Source of the DNA: Asterionellopsis glacialis
Lineage: Eukaryota > Bacillariophyta > Plagiogrammaphyceae > Rhaphoneidales > Asterionellopsidaceae
Length of the DNA stretch: 22,439 nt
Direction of reading: 5' to 3'
Assembly (NCBI GenBank): GCA_014885115.2
Contig: WKLE02002459.1
Coordinates: 1-22,439 of the forward strand
Each line of letters begins with the position of its first letter. The first letter of the stretch is position 1. The notes beneath the pieces are model-generated. The model was not told where the DNA came from and searched no databases. It worked only from the letters and a program-made list of their open reading frames with translations. This document shows positions 9,722-20,700 of this stretch, in pieces. A program made the translations under genes and the position numbers.

Positions 9722-10021
9722 TTAAATAGCAACCGGATCAACTGGTGCTGCTGTTGTAAGTGTTTCGTCTTCTTTGGGAACAGGATCTGCTGTAGCAGGA
9801 GGACTTTGTTCTGCTCCTTCGACTACCGGTGTATCATCTTCTCCTGTTCCTACTACTGGTGCAGCCACGACAACAAGAACAGCAGGATCTTGTTCTTCCA
9901 CCTTGGTTGTAGCGACAGCAGCAGGAGCAAGTTGCGTACTTACAGCTGCAACAGCTGCTGATTCTCTGTAATCCTTGAATGAGGTAGTCCCCCCCCTTTT
10001 ACCGGAACATCTTTTCTTCAC
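9722..10021 (-). CDS. Low-complexity Ala/Val/Pro/Glu-rich frame, no ATG (possible 3' exon)
   Basis: This 99-codon minus-strand frame begins only at GTG and contains no internal ATG. Its composition (alternating Ala/Val/Pro/Thr with acidic residues, for example VVGTGEDDTPVVEG) and repeated use of GCT/GCA/CCT codons look like coding sequence. The opposite strand also has an open frame here, so the signal is ambiguous. It lies 17 bp downstream of the TenA-like stop codon in a different frame. It could be a terminal exon whose 5' part I cannot place, a decayed gene, or non-coding low-complexity sequence. An 8-C run at 9989-9996 makes an indel error possible nearby. I do not recognise a function. 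Confidence 0.25.
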   Translation of the reverse strand: MKKRCSGKRGGTTSFKDYRESAAVAAVSTQLAPAAVATTKVEEQDPAVLVVVAAPVVGTGEDDTPVVEGAEQSPPATADPVPKEDETLTTAAPVDPVAI

Positions 10022-10038
10022 AAAGGAAAAACTGCAAA

Positions 10039-10887
10039 CTAATCTTCAAAGATGGCATCCCAAAACATTACCTCATACTCTTGTAATAAACGTACATGCT
10101 CTACAAGATCTTCATATTTTGCCCCCTCCTCTTCAATAATCTTAGCGGCCATCTCATCCAGCCTCTCAATCGGTGTCGCAAAGAATTTTATAAATGCCAA
10201 TCCCTCATTCTCAACATTATCGCCATCACGACTATTTTTATCATTATACCCATAATGATCCTTCCCCAGGATGGCCTTATAGAGTCTATCACACATTTCC
10301 CCCCACGCAGGAAAATTAACAGCACATGCCGCCGCACCAGCTGCTCGATTATTGGAAAGTGCAAGTCTAGCCCAATAGGATGGATAGGCCTGAGCTTTTG
10401 CGGAAGTTTTAAATCGATGTGCCATGAGTGCCTCCTCGTCCAAGTGAACGCTCTCGGCGTGCTTTAAAAGGAGAGGAGCTGCATAAATTTCTCCACCAAG
10501 GAGAAACTGAAAGAGGTCTACTCCTACGTCTTCTTCATCATGATCATTTAATTTTTCTTTTTCTTTCTGAGGCAATTCTGGCACTGCAACGTTCGACAAG
10601 GTAGTCGTAAGGACAAAACCTACATGACCAGCAAGTGCAGCGAAGGATATAGCATCTGAGCTTTGGATGTAATACTGCTCTTTCGCAAAAGCTTGACGCT
10701 GTTGAAGGGTTAGCGTTCCATTTTCAGCTGCTTTGACGTATGGGTGATGTTCAAGAGAATGATTTGTTTGTTTATTGAAAGGTTCAGCTTTTAAACGATT
10801 CAAGATTTCAATCCCTGAGGACAATGACGATTTTTCTTCTTTATCGGCAGTAGCAGATTGATGTTCTTGTTTCGTCGCCATCGTCAT
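10039..10887 (-). CDS. TenA/THI-4 family protein (heme-oxygenase-like fold)
   Basis: A single-exon gene of 282 residues starting at ATG 10887; a second in-frame ATG lies two codons later. The family is indicated by HHPYVKAAENGTLTLQQRQ near residue 47, AKEQYYIQSSDAISFAALAG, a helical segment with FPAWGEMCDRLYKAILG, and the C-terminal EYEVMFWDAIFED, where TenA proteins have their conserved late Glu and Phe-Trp pair. An acidic insertion (about 105-123) and an Asn/Asp-rich insertion (about 217-228) make it longer than the usual 220-240 residues. TenA proteins hydrolyse aminopyrimidines or thiamin in thiamin salvage, but eukaryotic relatives often have unknown roles, and I cannot confirm the nucleophilic Cys by position. 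No targeting peptide is visible, so it is probably cytosolic. Confidence 0.75.
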   Translation of the reverse strand: MTMATKQEHQSATADKEEKSSLSSGIEILNRLKAEPFNKQTNHSLEHHPYVKAAENGTLTLQQRQAFAKEQYYIQSSDAISFAALAGHVGFVLTTTLSNVAVPELPQKEKEKLNDHDEEDVGVDLFQFLLGGEIYAAPLLLKHAESVHLDEEALMAHRFKTSAKAQAYPSYWARLALSNNRAAGAAACAVNFPAWGEMCDRLYKAILGKDHYGYNDKNSRDGDNVENEGLAFIKFFATPIERLDEMAAKIIEEEGAKYEDLVEHVRLLQEYEVMFWDAIFED

Positions 10888-11753
10888 TGGTGAAACTTTA
10901 AATAAGATGCAACGTTCGTACTGATGAGAAGGGATGCCTTCCTGATGGCGCTGTCAAAGCTCCAAATTCAAACTTCGACTTTGATTGAGCTTTGAGCTCT
11001 CTTTTTTTGGATCTGTGCGTCGCCATGGTTAAGCTCGACAAAGTTTGTGATTGTCCTGAAAAACGGGCGAGTTGAGCGGCGCGCCCTCATACCTCTAAAA
11101 CGGGCCCGATAGGATGCCTGTTTTAATTTACTTAAAATTTCCGACTTTTCCTGCGTAGGAGAGTACCGGGGTACACACTTCAACTGGGTTCACACTTCAG
11201 GAGCGAGGGGAACATCCAGATCAAATGATGACGTCATCATTTTTAGGGGGATGAATTTTATGTATTGCATAATTGACCGGCATGCTGAACACACGGCGTG
11301 CCGGTGAAAAGTCAGGATCGCCAAAATCCGAAAACTCCTTGGATACACATGAATTAAGAATGTCCGTTTCAATTATCCCAAAAAAGTATCGACTAGACTG
11401 TTTTTTTTGTCCACAGACGTACCGTAGTCGACATAGACTACCATATCTACGAGCTATTTAAAAAAATAGTTTGAACGGAGATGGTTCGAAAAGTGGCTGG
11501 CGCGCGCAATGCAAATTTTTGAATTTCGTTCCGGAACATCATGCTGGCAAACTGCCGGTCGGTCACGATGACACAATGAGCAACAATCGACAAGAACACC
11601 ATCGTCAAGGATGATTGTCAATTTTTGAAGTAACAAGATGAGCTATAAATTAAATTTTGTTTTGAACAGTCATGCACTGCCGTCCGAGCCTTTCCGTTCC
11701 ACTTGTAAGCGTACCAGTCGTATCGTCTGAGTCTTCGGTCTGATATGATAGCC
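10888..11753. other. Gap between the TenA-like gene and the giant gene
   Basis: Short open frames here resemble nothing. The region should hold the TenA-like promoter (right of 10887) and the 3' UTR of the giant gene (left of 11754). It contains the inverted repeat TCAAAGCTC (10954-10962) / GAGCTTTGA (10987-10995) and the palindrome at 11223-11242. Confidence 0.5.
11223..11242. promoter_or_regulatory. 20-bp perfect palindrome with a CRE core
   Basis: AAATGATGACGTCATCATTT is its own reverse complement over all 20 bases and centres on TGACGTCA, the cAMP-response/bZIP site. In the diatom Phaeodactylum, related TGACGT/ACGTCA elements control CO2- and cAMP-responsive promoters. It lies 336 bp upstream of the TenA-like start codon. 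Its use as a regulatory site here is inference. Confidence 0.5.
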
Positions 11754-14700
11754 TCAACGCTTGACAAAAATCACGATGCCAGTCACTGCGACAAGTAGTA
11801 GCATGCCCACAACAATTGCACCACCCAAGACCAACTCACCATGCATCTCCTCCCCTGCGTGTTTCAGTTCATTCTGTTCCAGCTGCATCTCCTCCCGTGC
11901 GCGTTTCAGTTCATTCTGTTCCAGCTGCATCTCCTCCCGTGCGTGTTTCAGTTCATTCTGTTCTAGCCGAATCTGTTCGAGAATTGTATACATTTGAGAG
12001 TCGTATGAATGAATTGTTCCATCCTTCTCATCGTGGTGAACCGTCTCTTCCAACTTTCCATCGTGCTCACTGCTTAACTGGTTCATCTTTTCGTTCATCT
12101 TTTCGCTCATCTTTTCGCTCATCTTTTCCAAGCTTTGTCCCACATGTTCTAAACTCTCCCCCAATCTCACAATGTGGTCCGCCTGGAGCAAGGTATTCTC
12201 GTCAGCCTTTCCAATCCGAATCATCTCTTCCTTCAACGCCAAGTCTGGACTCGGCTTATAAAGCATTACGTCTGTTGCACCGGGGATGATCTTCATGTCA
12301 CTAACGCTAAAACTTGTCCCAATGGTGGTACCCAAATTCCTTCTATTTATTAATCCATTGTCGTCAGTCATGGCCACCAATAAATAGAACAGACCTATGG
12401 CATCCTGTGTGTCTTTTTCAGAAAGAGTACGGCGAACGCCGGGAGAGGGCACAGGACCGATGGTTACCTCCGCCTCGGTGATATCACCCAGACACTCTGA
12501 AGTCACAACGTTGATTCGACTAGGGTCACTTAAGGCCAAGATACCGGCGATCTCGTTTTGGATGATAGTGTCATCAAAAACGCATGATTCCGTCTCAAAT
12601 GTGAAAATGAAGGAAGTAGAGACTTCCTCCAAGTTCAAGTTTGCAATCGTCTTGGAAAATTTGATTGCCGGCCCAATTTGATCGTTACGATAACGGTCAC
12701 TTATATTGGCAACGGTCACATTTACCTCCCTGCCAAGCAGTTCGTCATACCCGATATCTGTCTGATCAAACTGAAATGCCAACTTTCTTCCTTGGCAGAG
12801 GACGTTCAAGTTGATTTCGTCTGACAATTGCAAAGCAAAGCGGTGAAAAAGGGTAATTAGACTATGTGTGAGCGTCGTGTCAGCAACGGCATATGTGAAA
12901 CCTGTGCTGCAAAAGCAGGTACTTACCAAAAAACCCTTCAATACCAGACACAGTTACCGTCAGGTCAAAACGATACGGCATTTCACACATTATTGGTTCG
13001 GTAAATATTAAAGCAATCTCTTCTCCGGGCATTACCACGTCAGAAAGTGGTAAGGGTGAACCATATAGCTTTGGTTCAACGCGGTCCACAATACCGATGA
13101 TTGGAATGGTGGAGTAGCTGTTAAAATCGTCTGGTGCCCCTGATACCTCGTCGCAAGCTGTCTCGATTTTTAGCTCGAAAGTTCCATCACTCGAAAAAAT
13201 CTCTCCAACATTCCAGAAGATGTTAGAGTACCCGTAAAAATCTTCAGTCCAGCCGTTCGGTGCTGCAAGGTCAAACACGAAAACAGCTCCATCGTTGTCA
13301 TCGTCGAAATCATATGCTTTGGCCCATTCAACGTCACCAAGCTCGCGGTACCAGATATAAACAGCATTTAGTCGGGTCTCCTTTGCCAGCTTTTCAAAGG
13401 TGCCGCGCTGGTGGCTTGGATTGAAAATAGACATTTCAATTGCGCTCTCCTTTGTGTTTACCAAAAACCCATTGTTTTTCTTTATGGGACCGGCCCACTC
13501 AACCCTTGGACACGGCTCTTCAAATTTGATCCACAAGTCACCATTGGCATCCTGGTAGTTCCAAAGAGCCGTACTTTCACCCTCCTCCCCCCTGCCATCC
13601 CACTCTGCTACAATCCATAAGTAATTAGCGGGATACAGGTATTGGGACGGCCCGCGTTTTACTGTAAGCTCTTGCTCAATGATCTTACCTGGCTCCAGCC
13701 AGTAGTTTATGTTGCCAATCATGGCTTCCCCGCTTAAATGGTGCGTAAGACTGCCCGGGTTCGTCGTATGATCAATGAAGACATCAAAACTTGATGCACT
13801 TTCTCCCAAGTTTTTGATTGCCACCTTGAATACAATTTCATCATCTGGCATCACAGGCATTGTAGGTCTCTCTATGACGTCGATTATTGGAATTTCTCCC
13901 CACTCCGTGTTTTCTTCGTGTGGATTTTTTGATCGTCCAGATATCAAGGGGAACATAAATGTTCCGTAACGTGGATCAATTAAGACGTCCGTGATAAATT
14001 CATCTTCTCTATCTGGGTCGCCCAAGACAAAAGAAATCGAAGTGCTGCTTTCCTGTGAGTTTGTGACAGTACTTGACGTAGATACTTTAGCATGAAGGTC
14101 CCCCTTGAGATCAACTTCAACTTGTACACCTAACGCTACCCAATCATTGTCTGTGTCAAAAGAAATACTTACTTCGTCATCAATATTGGCAAGAAACGTT
14201 GGGTCCATCCTTTGCACCTCCTGAATTTTCTCATGATTCATTGAAAAGCCCATCGTGCTTCCTCCGCCGCTGAAATGGATGCGGTTTGTGTCTGTAAGGT
14301 CCTGCCCTGACCCAAGTGCAGGTGAATCGGGATTCGCTGCATTCGCGTTCTTTATGTACGGGTAATCTAGAGCCACAGCATTGTCCTTGAGTCGTTCAGG
14401 TAGAAGGCTAGACCAATGATTCTCCGGCAGAGGTTCATCATTCCCTTTATCCTTTTCTGCAACCCATTTGGTGAACCACGTCTGTGCCAGAGTCAAGTTT
14501 TCTTTCACTCCATTTCTGGCCAGGTCGTTGGTAACATCGTATGACTTAACAGCCTTCTCCCACGCATCCAAGGAATCCTCCAGCGCTTCAATTTGACTTT
14601 CCAACGTATCATTTCTTTGGTTGGTGCGTTCGTTCTCTAAAAGTGGTATAGAATTTTTCAGTTCTGGGATCTGGAACTCCTCGATGTTGCGTATAGTGAG

Positions 14701-17700
14701 GAATGACAAAGCAGGTTGATTTTGCTTTGACGTAAGGTCGAATTTAACAGTGTCAGTTCTGGTCACATTGCAAAACCCAGGACTTGAGTCAAAAGCAATA
14801 TTCGCAACCTTGTGATAATCAACATTCAAATTTGGAACCACCATCACATCGGACTTTCGCCCGGCCTCATATGGATCGTCACTGGTAGTGTAACTCCAAA
14901 TTGTAGTGAACTCTCCAGTGTATATATCTTGGTCTCTCTGAATATAGTGATCAAGCGTTCCTTCAACCACGCCGCTGACAGAACTTTCAGCTTCGAGGAT
15001 AGCAGTGCAGCCAAGGACAATAGCACCAAAACCGCCCCCAGTGCAAAGATTAACCGTTTGATCCCCACCACCGCCAAGTTTAATCCCAGCATTAAAACCT
15101 GCGTAACTTTCACGTGACGTTGACGTGACCTTGATCGTAGTCTGGATATTTTCGTATGAAGCAGTTGAGAGACCACCTGGCGGGTCACGCAGCACCAGAA
15201 TCGGTTGATACGTAGGCAGAGCGAACGACGGCCCCTTACCTAGGTCGAAATCGCCCGTTACAATTAGATTTGCTTCGTGTATGATGCTACTATCCCCATC
15301 TAACGCTTCCACTTTAAATAGCTTCGTATACGGGGGATCAATATTTGGACGACCGGTCATAAATGTAATCCTCTCGTTTCCTTCTCTAGGGATCATTTTT
15401 GCTCCTCCTGAATTCTTGCCGTCTATCTTATTGTGCTCCACTGCAAAGTTACACCCGCTCTCACCACTACAAAGCTTAAGCACGTTCTGTTGAGCCGGAT
15501 CCACGATGGACCCAAAAAAGGCGTCAAATGATGGATAGTCATCAACTCCAACTTTGTTGAAAACTCTAACTGTCATGTCATCGTCGACGATGTCACAAAA
15601 TAAATCCTCAAGGAGCTGGCGTTTGAGGAAAACGACTGGCTTGAATACATTTTGCACTGGAATTACATGCAAAGATGAAGTTCCCTGGGCATCAGGGTCC
15701 ACGAAGGTGCAGTTGCCCTTGTTGTCGCCACCCCCGAACTCAAAGCTTAGGGTCAAAGTCCCGTCAAACTGGAAACGAACAACCTCTTTGGCAAGTTCGA
15801 GCTCTTCCTGTTCATTTGCAATATCCGAGTTGTCCTCCTCGTTTTCAGCCTCTTCAAGATCCTCATCCTCATCCGACGCCTCCAGCAGATTTATGATTTT
15901 TGTCATCTTATCAGTCCCAAAGAAGTCCCTTATTCGGCCATATGGTTCAGGGGGTTCGGTTCCGGGTTTCACAACATTTGTAACGCTGACATCCAGTACA
16001 CTTCCGGGTACAAGATAGGCGGCTTTGAAAGAATCTTGAGTAAACTCCTGAAACCATTCGCATCCTCCATTGACTTTAACTTTGATTGTACTGATGCCGA
16101 GTGTATGGTTACACAACCCTCCCGCTACTTCTACAAACAGATTAGCCTTTGTCATGTCCATAAAATCGTTCCTTTCATACCGGACAGTGGGATCAATCGT
16201 GATACCTTTGTCGTAATCAACAGTATTGCCGTAGAATGGTAGAAAAGTATGATTGAGATATTTAACTTCCACACTCACTGTCGAACCAATTATTGCAGGA
16301 GCCTCGTACTCCCCAAACGAATCTGTTTCTACACATATGCCCTCTGTATCACTCCCCGTAATAGCCTTGTCAACTAGACATACCGTAGCGCCATTGATGA
16401 GACATCCATCACCAGACGCTTCAGAGTCTGTGCCCTCGATCAAGACCCTTCCCCTAAAAGGGACGGCAGTATCATCATAAACGTGCACGGGTTTCTCGAA
16501 TTCAAGGTGTTTCAGGTACACAGTCGTTCCAGTATCAGTGCAGTTGGTAGCACCCTCATTACATAGAAATCTATGGGAGATAGTACCATTGACAATATCT
16601 GTGACCTTGGAAAATTGAAAAAGAATTGGATACTGTTTCTCATTTTCAAGATGATGACTCAACTCGTCAAAATGGGCTACAAACAAGCCACTCTCCTCAG
16701 TCACCTGGCTGCCCTGGCTTATGACATGAGACTTTTTGGAATCATAAAGTGTCCATGAAACGTTCACACCTTCTATTGGCAAGCTCCCAGACTGAGGTTC
16801 AGTCGTTATCATTCCAGATATCGATGCCTGCCACCGAACAACATGAATTTTACACGTTTCATCACTAGAAAACACAGTTTCTCCAGACACGTCGCTTGGG
16901 TGGTCAGTGTAGTGTTCCGAAACGGCACGAACACAATAGTTGTAGCCAATTCCAACTTTGAGCTCTGAAATACGCAGGTCGTCTTTCGCTCCTTGCCCAG
17001 GTGATACTAGGGAGTAGCTGCATTTTGTCTTCGGGAAATAGTAGTAATTGGGAGCAAAGACCGCTTTCAAACTCTCGTCAAAATTAAATTCTTCTATAAC
17101 CTCCGAACGAGTGAAGGCGTATGCTTCTGCACACCGAGAATTATCCACGAAATTAAACAAGACATCACCATTTACCTGATAAGTTTCGAATTTCAGCGGC
17201 CGACCAGAAATGTCCTTTGGATCCCCGACATCGCAGTTGCAGCAGCATCGAGTGACAGCGGTTGTTGTATATGCTGAATTCTCATCATCACTAAGACGAC
17301 GGCCGTTGGTAGATGGTATAAGCTTGCCAGTGTACAGTCGGCCTGATCTTAGCTTATTGAAGTTATATGAACAGATGCCATTTCGGCAAATGTCACTTGC
17401 TTGAAGTGTCAATCCGTCATGGATAGTAGGTGCTGGTAGTTGATCGGTGTTTGCTCCGTCGATTCGAGTAGATTCAATATCGAACTCATCAACACTCGAG
17501 TCAGGCTGTATGATCGATATTTGAAAAGATTCTCCTGTTACGCGTTGATCTGCTTCCAGTGAAGGTACGCAGGTATCAAGAGTGCTGGAATCCACACTTT
17601 CTGTTCCATCGTCTGAATTGCGATACCCGGCTTTGCATTCACAATACCTTTTGGACTCGCCACAGACAGAATTTGCTGGGCAAGCGCCAGGGAGGTAAAA

Positions 17701-20700
17701 GCATCCATCAACTTTGCTGCAGAACCTGTCCGCAAGGTCTCTCTCATATCCACATTGGCAGTGTCTAGGATGCCACTTAGGCAACCCTGAATCGAGCTCT
17801 TCTGCCTTGCCTCCGAACTTTGAACTCAAAATATCCAAATTATCTGAGTGTGATATCGAAATTTTCAAAAAATCATAGAAAGGATCCTGCTTCCAATATT
17901 CCACAACATCCTGAATGGCATTTTCCAATTCCTTTAACATATCAGCAACAGGGTTTGTTCCGTCACATGGAAAAAGAGGGACCATATAGTCGATGCCAGA
18001 AATACTGATACCAAGAATATCGGTTTCACTCCTGTCCATTTTATTTTTTCCCAAGCACAAAGGAGTTCCTTTACTCCTGTGGCGGATTTTACCATCGTTG
18101 CCTTTAAGTAGTTCGAACATAAAGTTTGTCGTTGGTGCCACAGTAGGCATCTGAGTCGGAGATGAGCTGGGCGTTGCAGTCGTTGGAGAAATGGTGGGCA
18201 AAATACTTGGTTGAGAAGAAAAACTAGGCTCGAAGGAGGACGTGGCTGATGGTCCAACCGATGGCATGGCCGAAGTGGTTGGAGCATTAGAGTTTTGAGT
18301 TGGAGAATTGGAGATGGTCGGCTGTTGTGATGGCGTGACGGAAGCTGAAACCGAGGGAACTTGGCTTTCTGCTAAACTAGGCATTGTTGATGGTGTCAAG
18401 GTGTCCTCTAGTTCATAGATTGACCTATCTTCGTCAAAGTAGTTGCAATATCGCGCCGGAAGGTAACTTATTTCGACTTCTTTTTCAATGTTATTATATA
18501 CCACTTCACCTACCCCTAAAAAAAATTGACGTGCTACAGTGGCATATATTCTTATCTTCTTTGAAGACGGAATCGCACTGTCAAAATAAGGGCATTCTTC
18601 ACTTCCCTCATACCGCACAACTGAACTAATTCCTGCCACAAAGATATCATCTCGTGCAAAGTCATGCGCCGACTTAATACGTATGCGCTCTTTGCAAATG
18701 TTGTCGGTAAATCGATTGTATGCGGTCTATTATTTATTATTAGCAGAAATTAATAGCAAGGACAGAACAAAAGGTTAGCAAACAGACAGTACACGGAATC
18801 ATTTTTTCCTACCTCGCCTCATTTCTTTCTGTCTTACCTCAGTGTCCTCATAAACTTTGATGTTTCTGAAAATACTTTCTCCCGCTTCAACATTGTTGTC
18901 GTTGTCCTGAACAAGGGCTAAGTAATTGATCTTGACCCCAGGGGAGATATATGGACTGCTATTGTCTATCCTAGCACCGATGTTGATTCTGTAATGTTTC
19001 GTATCTGTACCGCTTTCTGGATAAACTATCCAAACCCTGTCCCAGACTTGTGACCCCCCCAGTTGAAAGCAACGGTTTCTATCTGGAACGTGATCATACT
19101 CTTGTAGATTCTCATCAAGGCAAATTGCGTGACCTTCTGCCTCTTCAGAGACCTGGAAGTCGAACTCAAGAACTGTGCTCTTGGTCACAACATACTCAAA
19201 AAAGTACGCCCTCCATGCATTTCCTTTCATTCTTGCTTCAGTTCCATCATTTGTGATGAGAATACCTCCATCTTGGCCTTCCTCATCTTGATTGACTGCA
19301 TATGGTTCTGAATGGGGAAGCTCTAACTCTGTTGTAGAACCGGGATTGACCTTGAGGAACTATGTTACGGAGAGAAGGGCAATTAGAGGCTGGAAGTGAG
19401 ATCAATTTTGATTCAACATTGTGTACTTTCGATGACATGGCATATAACTCACCCATCCGCAAACGTTGTTAATACATCTTGCGCTAATGCACTGTGAGTC
19501 GATATCACACACTTCAGAATCGTACCGGGGCTGGAAAAAGACATAGCGATTATAGTAAAGATATATGGTAAAAGCGCGAGGTTGGTCAGTTTGGTCAAAG
19601 TTGAGATTAAGCAAGGTTAAGAAAAACTGTGTATCAAAATACAAGCAATCAAATAGAATATCAGGTACCAGTATCAAAGCGCACCTCAACTGTCGGCGTG
19701 GAACTGGGCAGCGCACTTGGCGTCTCTGAAGGTTGAAGACTGGGAGAACTACTAGGATCACTTGAGGGCATGTCTGATGGCTGCATGCTTGGCAAGGTCG
19801 ATGGTAGAGAAGACGGGGAGATGGAAGGTTCTGAGCTAGGTGTGCTACTTGGTTTCGAGCTTGGCTCATCGGATGGAGTTGAGGAAGGGATAAGTGACGG
19901 CATTTCACTTGGATGAGCACTTGGCATGGAACTTGGATGAGCACTCGGCATGAAACTTGGAGAGCTGCTTGGCACTTCAAAGCAAACACCGTCTGATGAA
20001 CATGAAAGCCAGTCACAACACTCGCTACTACTTCTGCATTTACCACCAGCTGGCAAGCAGTAAACACACTTGGCATTGTGGCAAAGACCTGAACAGCAGT
20101 CACTTCCATAACTACAGCCATCTTCTTCCGAGTGGCCTAACCCGTAGCACTCTTCACCAACAACACAAAAAGTGGTTTCTGCATTCCAAAGTGGCTGCTG
20201 CTGCTCTACCATTTCAACAGTGCTAGAAGCAAAAGCACAAGCTGAAAGGGAATCATCATTCCAGTTCTTCTCAATAAATCGGCGTCTGTGTACTACAAGA
20301 CACGGGGTGTCACCATCATTGCTGATCTGCCAAAGAATGACCCGATTGCGAGGCCCAAAATCAGGTTCAGTCTGGAAGTGTCTGACTTGATCTTCTTTCA
20401 GCCACTCCAATGCCTCAGCAATGGTTGTAACAGTTGGGACCTTCTCCGATACGGTATCATCGTGAAGATGGGACAGCCCGAGATCGAGAGGCATAATAAA
20501 CGAAGATCCTGGGCCAATGAGAATATTGCCGTTTTCAATGCGTCTTATAGGGCTTTTGACCACCCAGTAAACACCAAGCGTGGCCAAGTAGCTCCCCAGG
20601 TCGTCCTTCAGGTAGCCATGGATTCCTCCTAAAATATAGCCAGCAGGTGCGTTATAAGTCTTTGTGATACAGTCTTCACCTTCCAGTGCGCATCTGTATG

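Noticed and set aside
9774..9971. Plus-strand Ala/Thr/Ser-rich frame
   Set aside because: It starts at TTG and is the opposite strand of the low-complexity minus-strand frame; neither is secure, and the minus-strand version looks more protein-like.
10968..11183. Minus-strand basic 71-codon frame
   Set aside because: Arg/Lys-rich but without family resemblance; it overlaps the expected TenA-like promoter.
19402..20121. Minus-strand 239-codon frame
   Set aside because: Most of it is an off-frame reading of giant-gene exon 3; only the short part at 19453-19530 is real, as exon 4.
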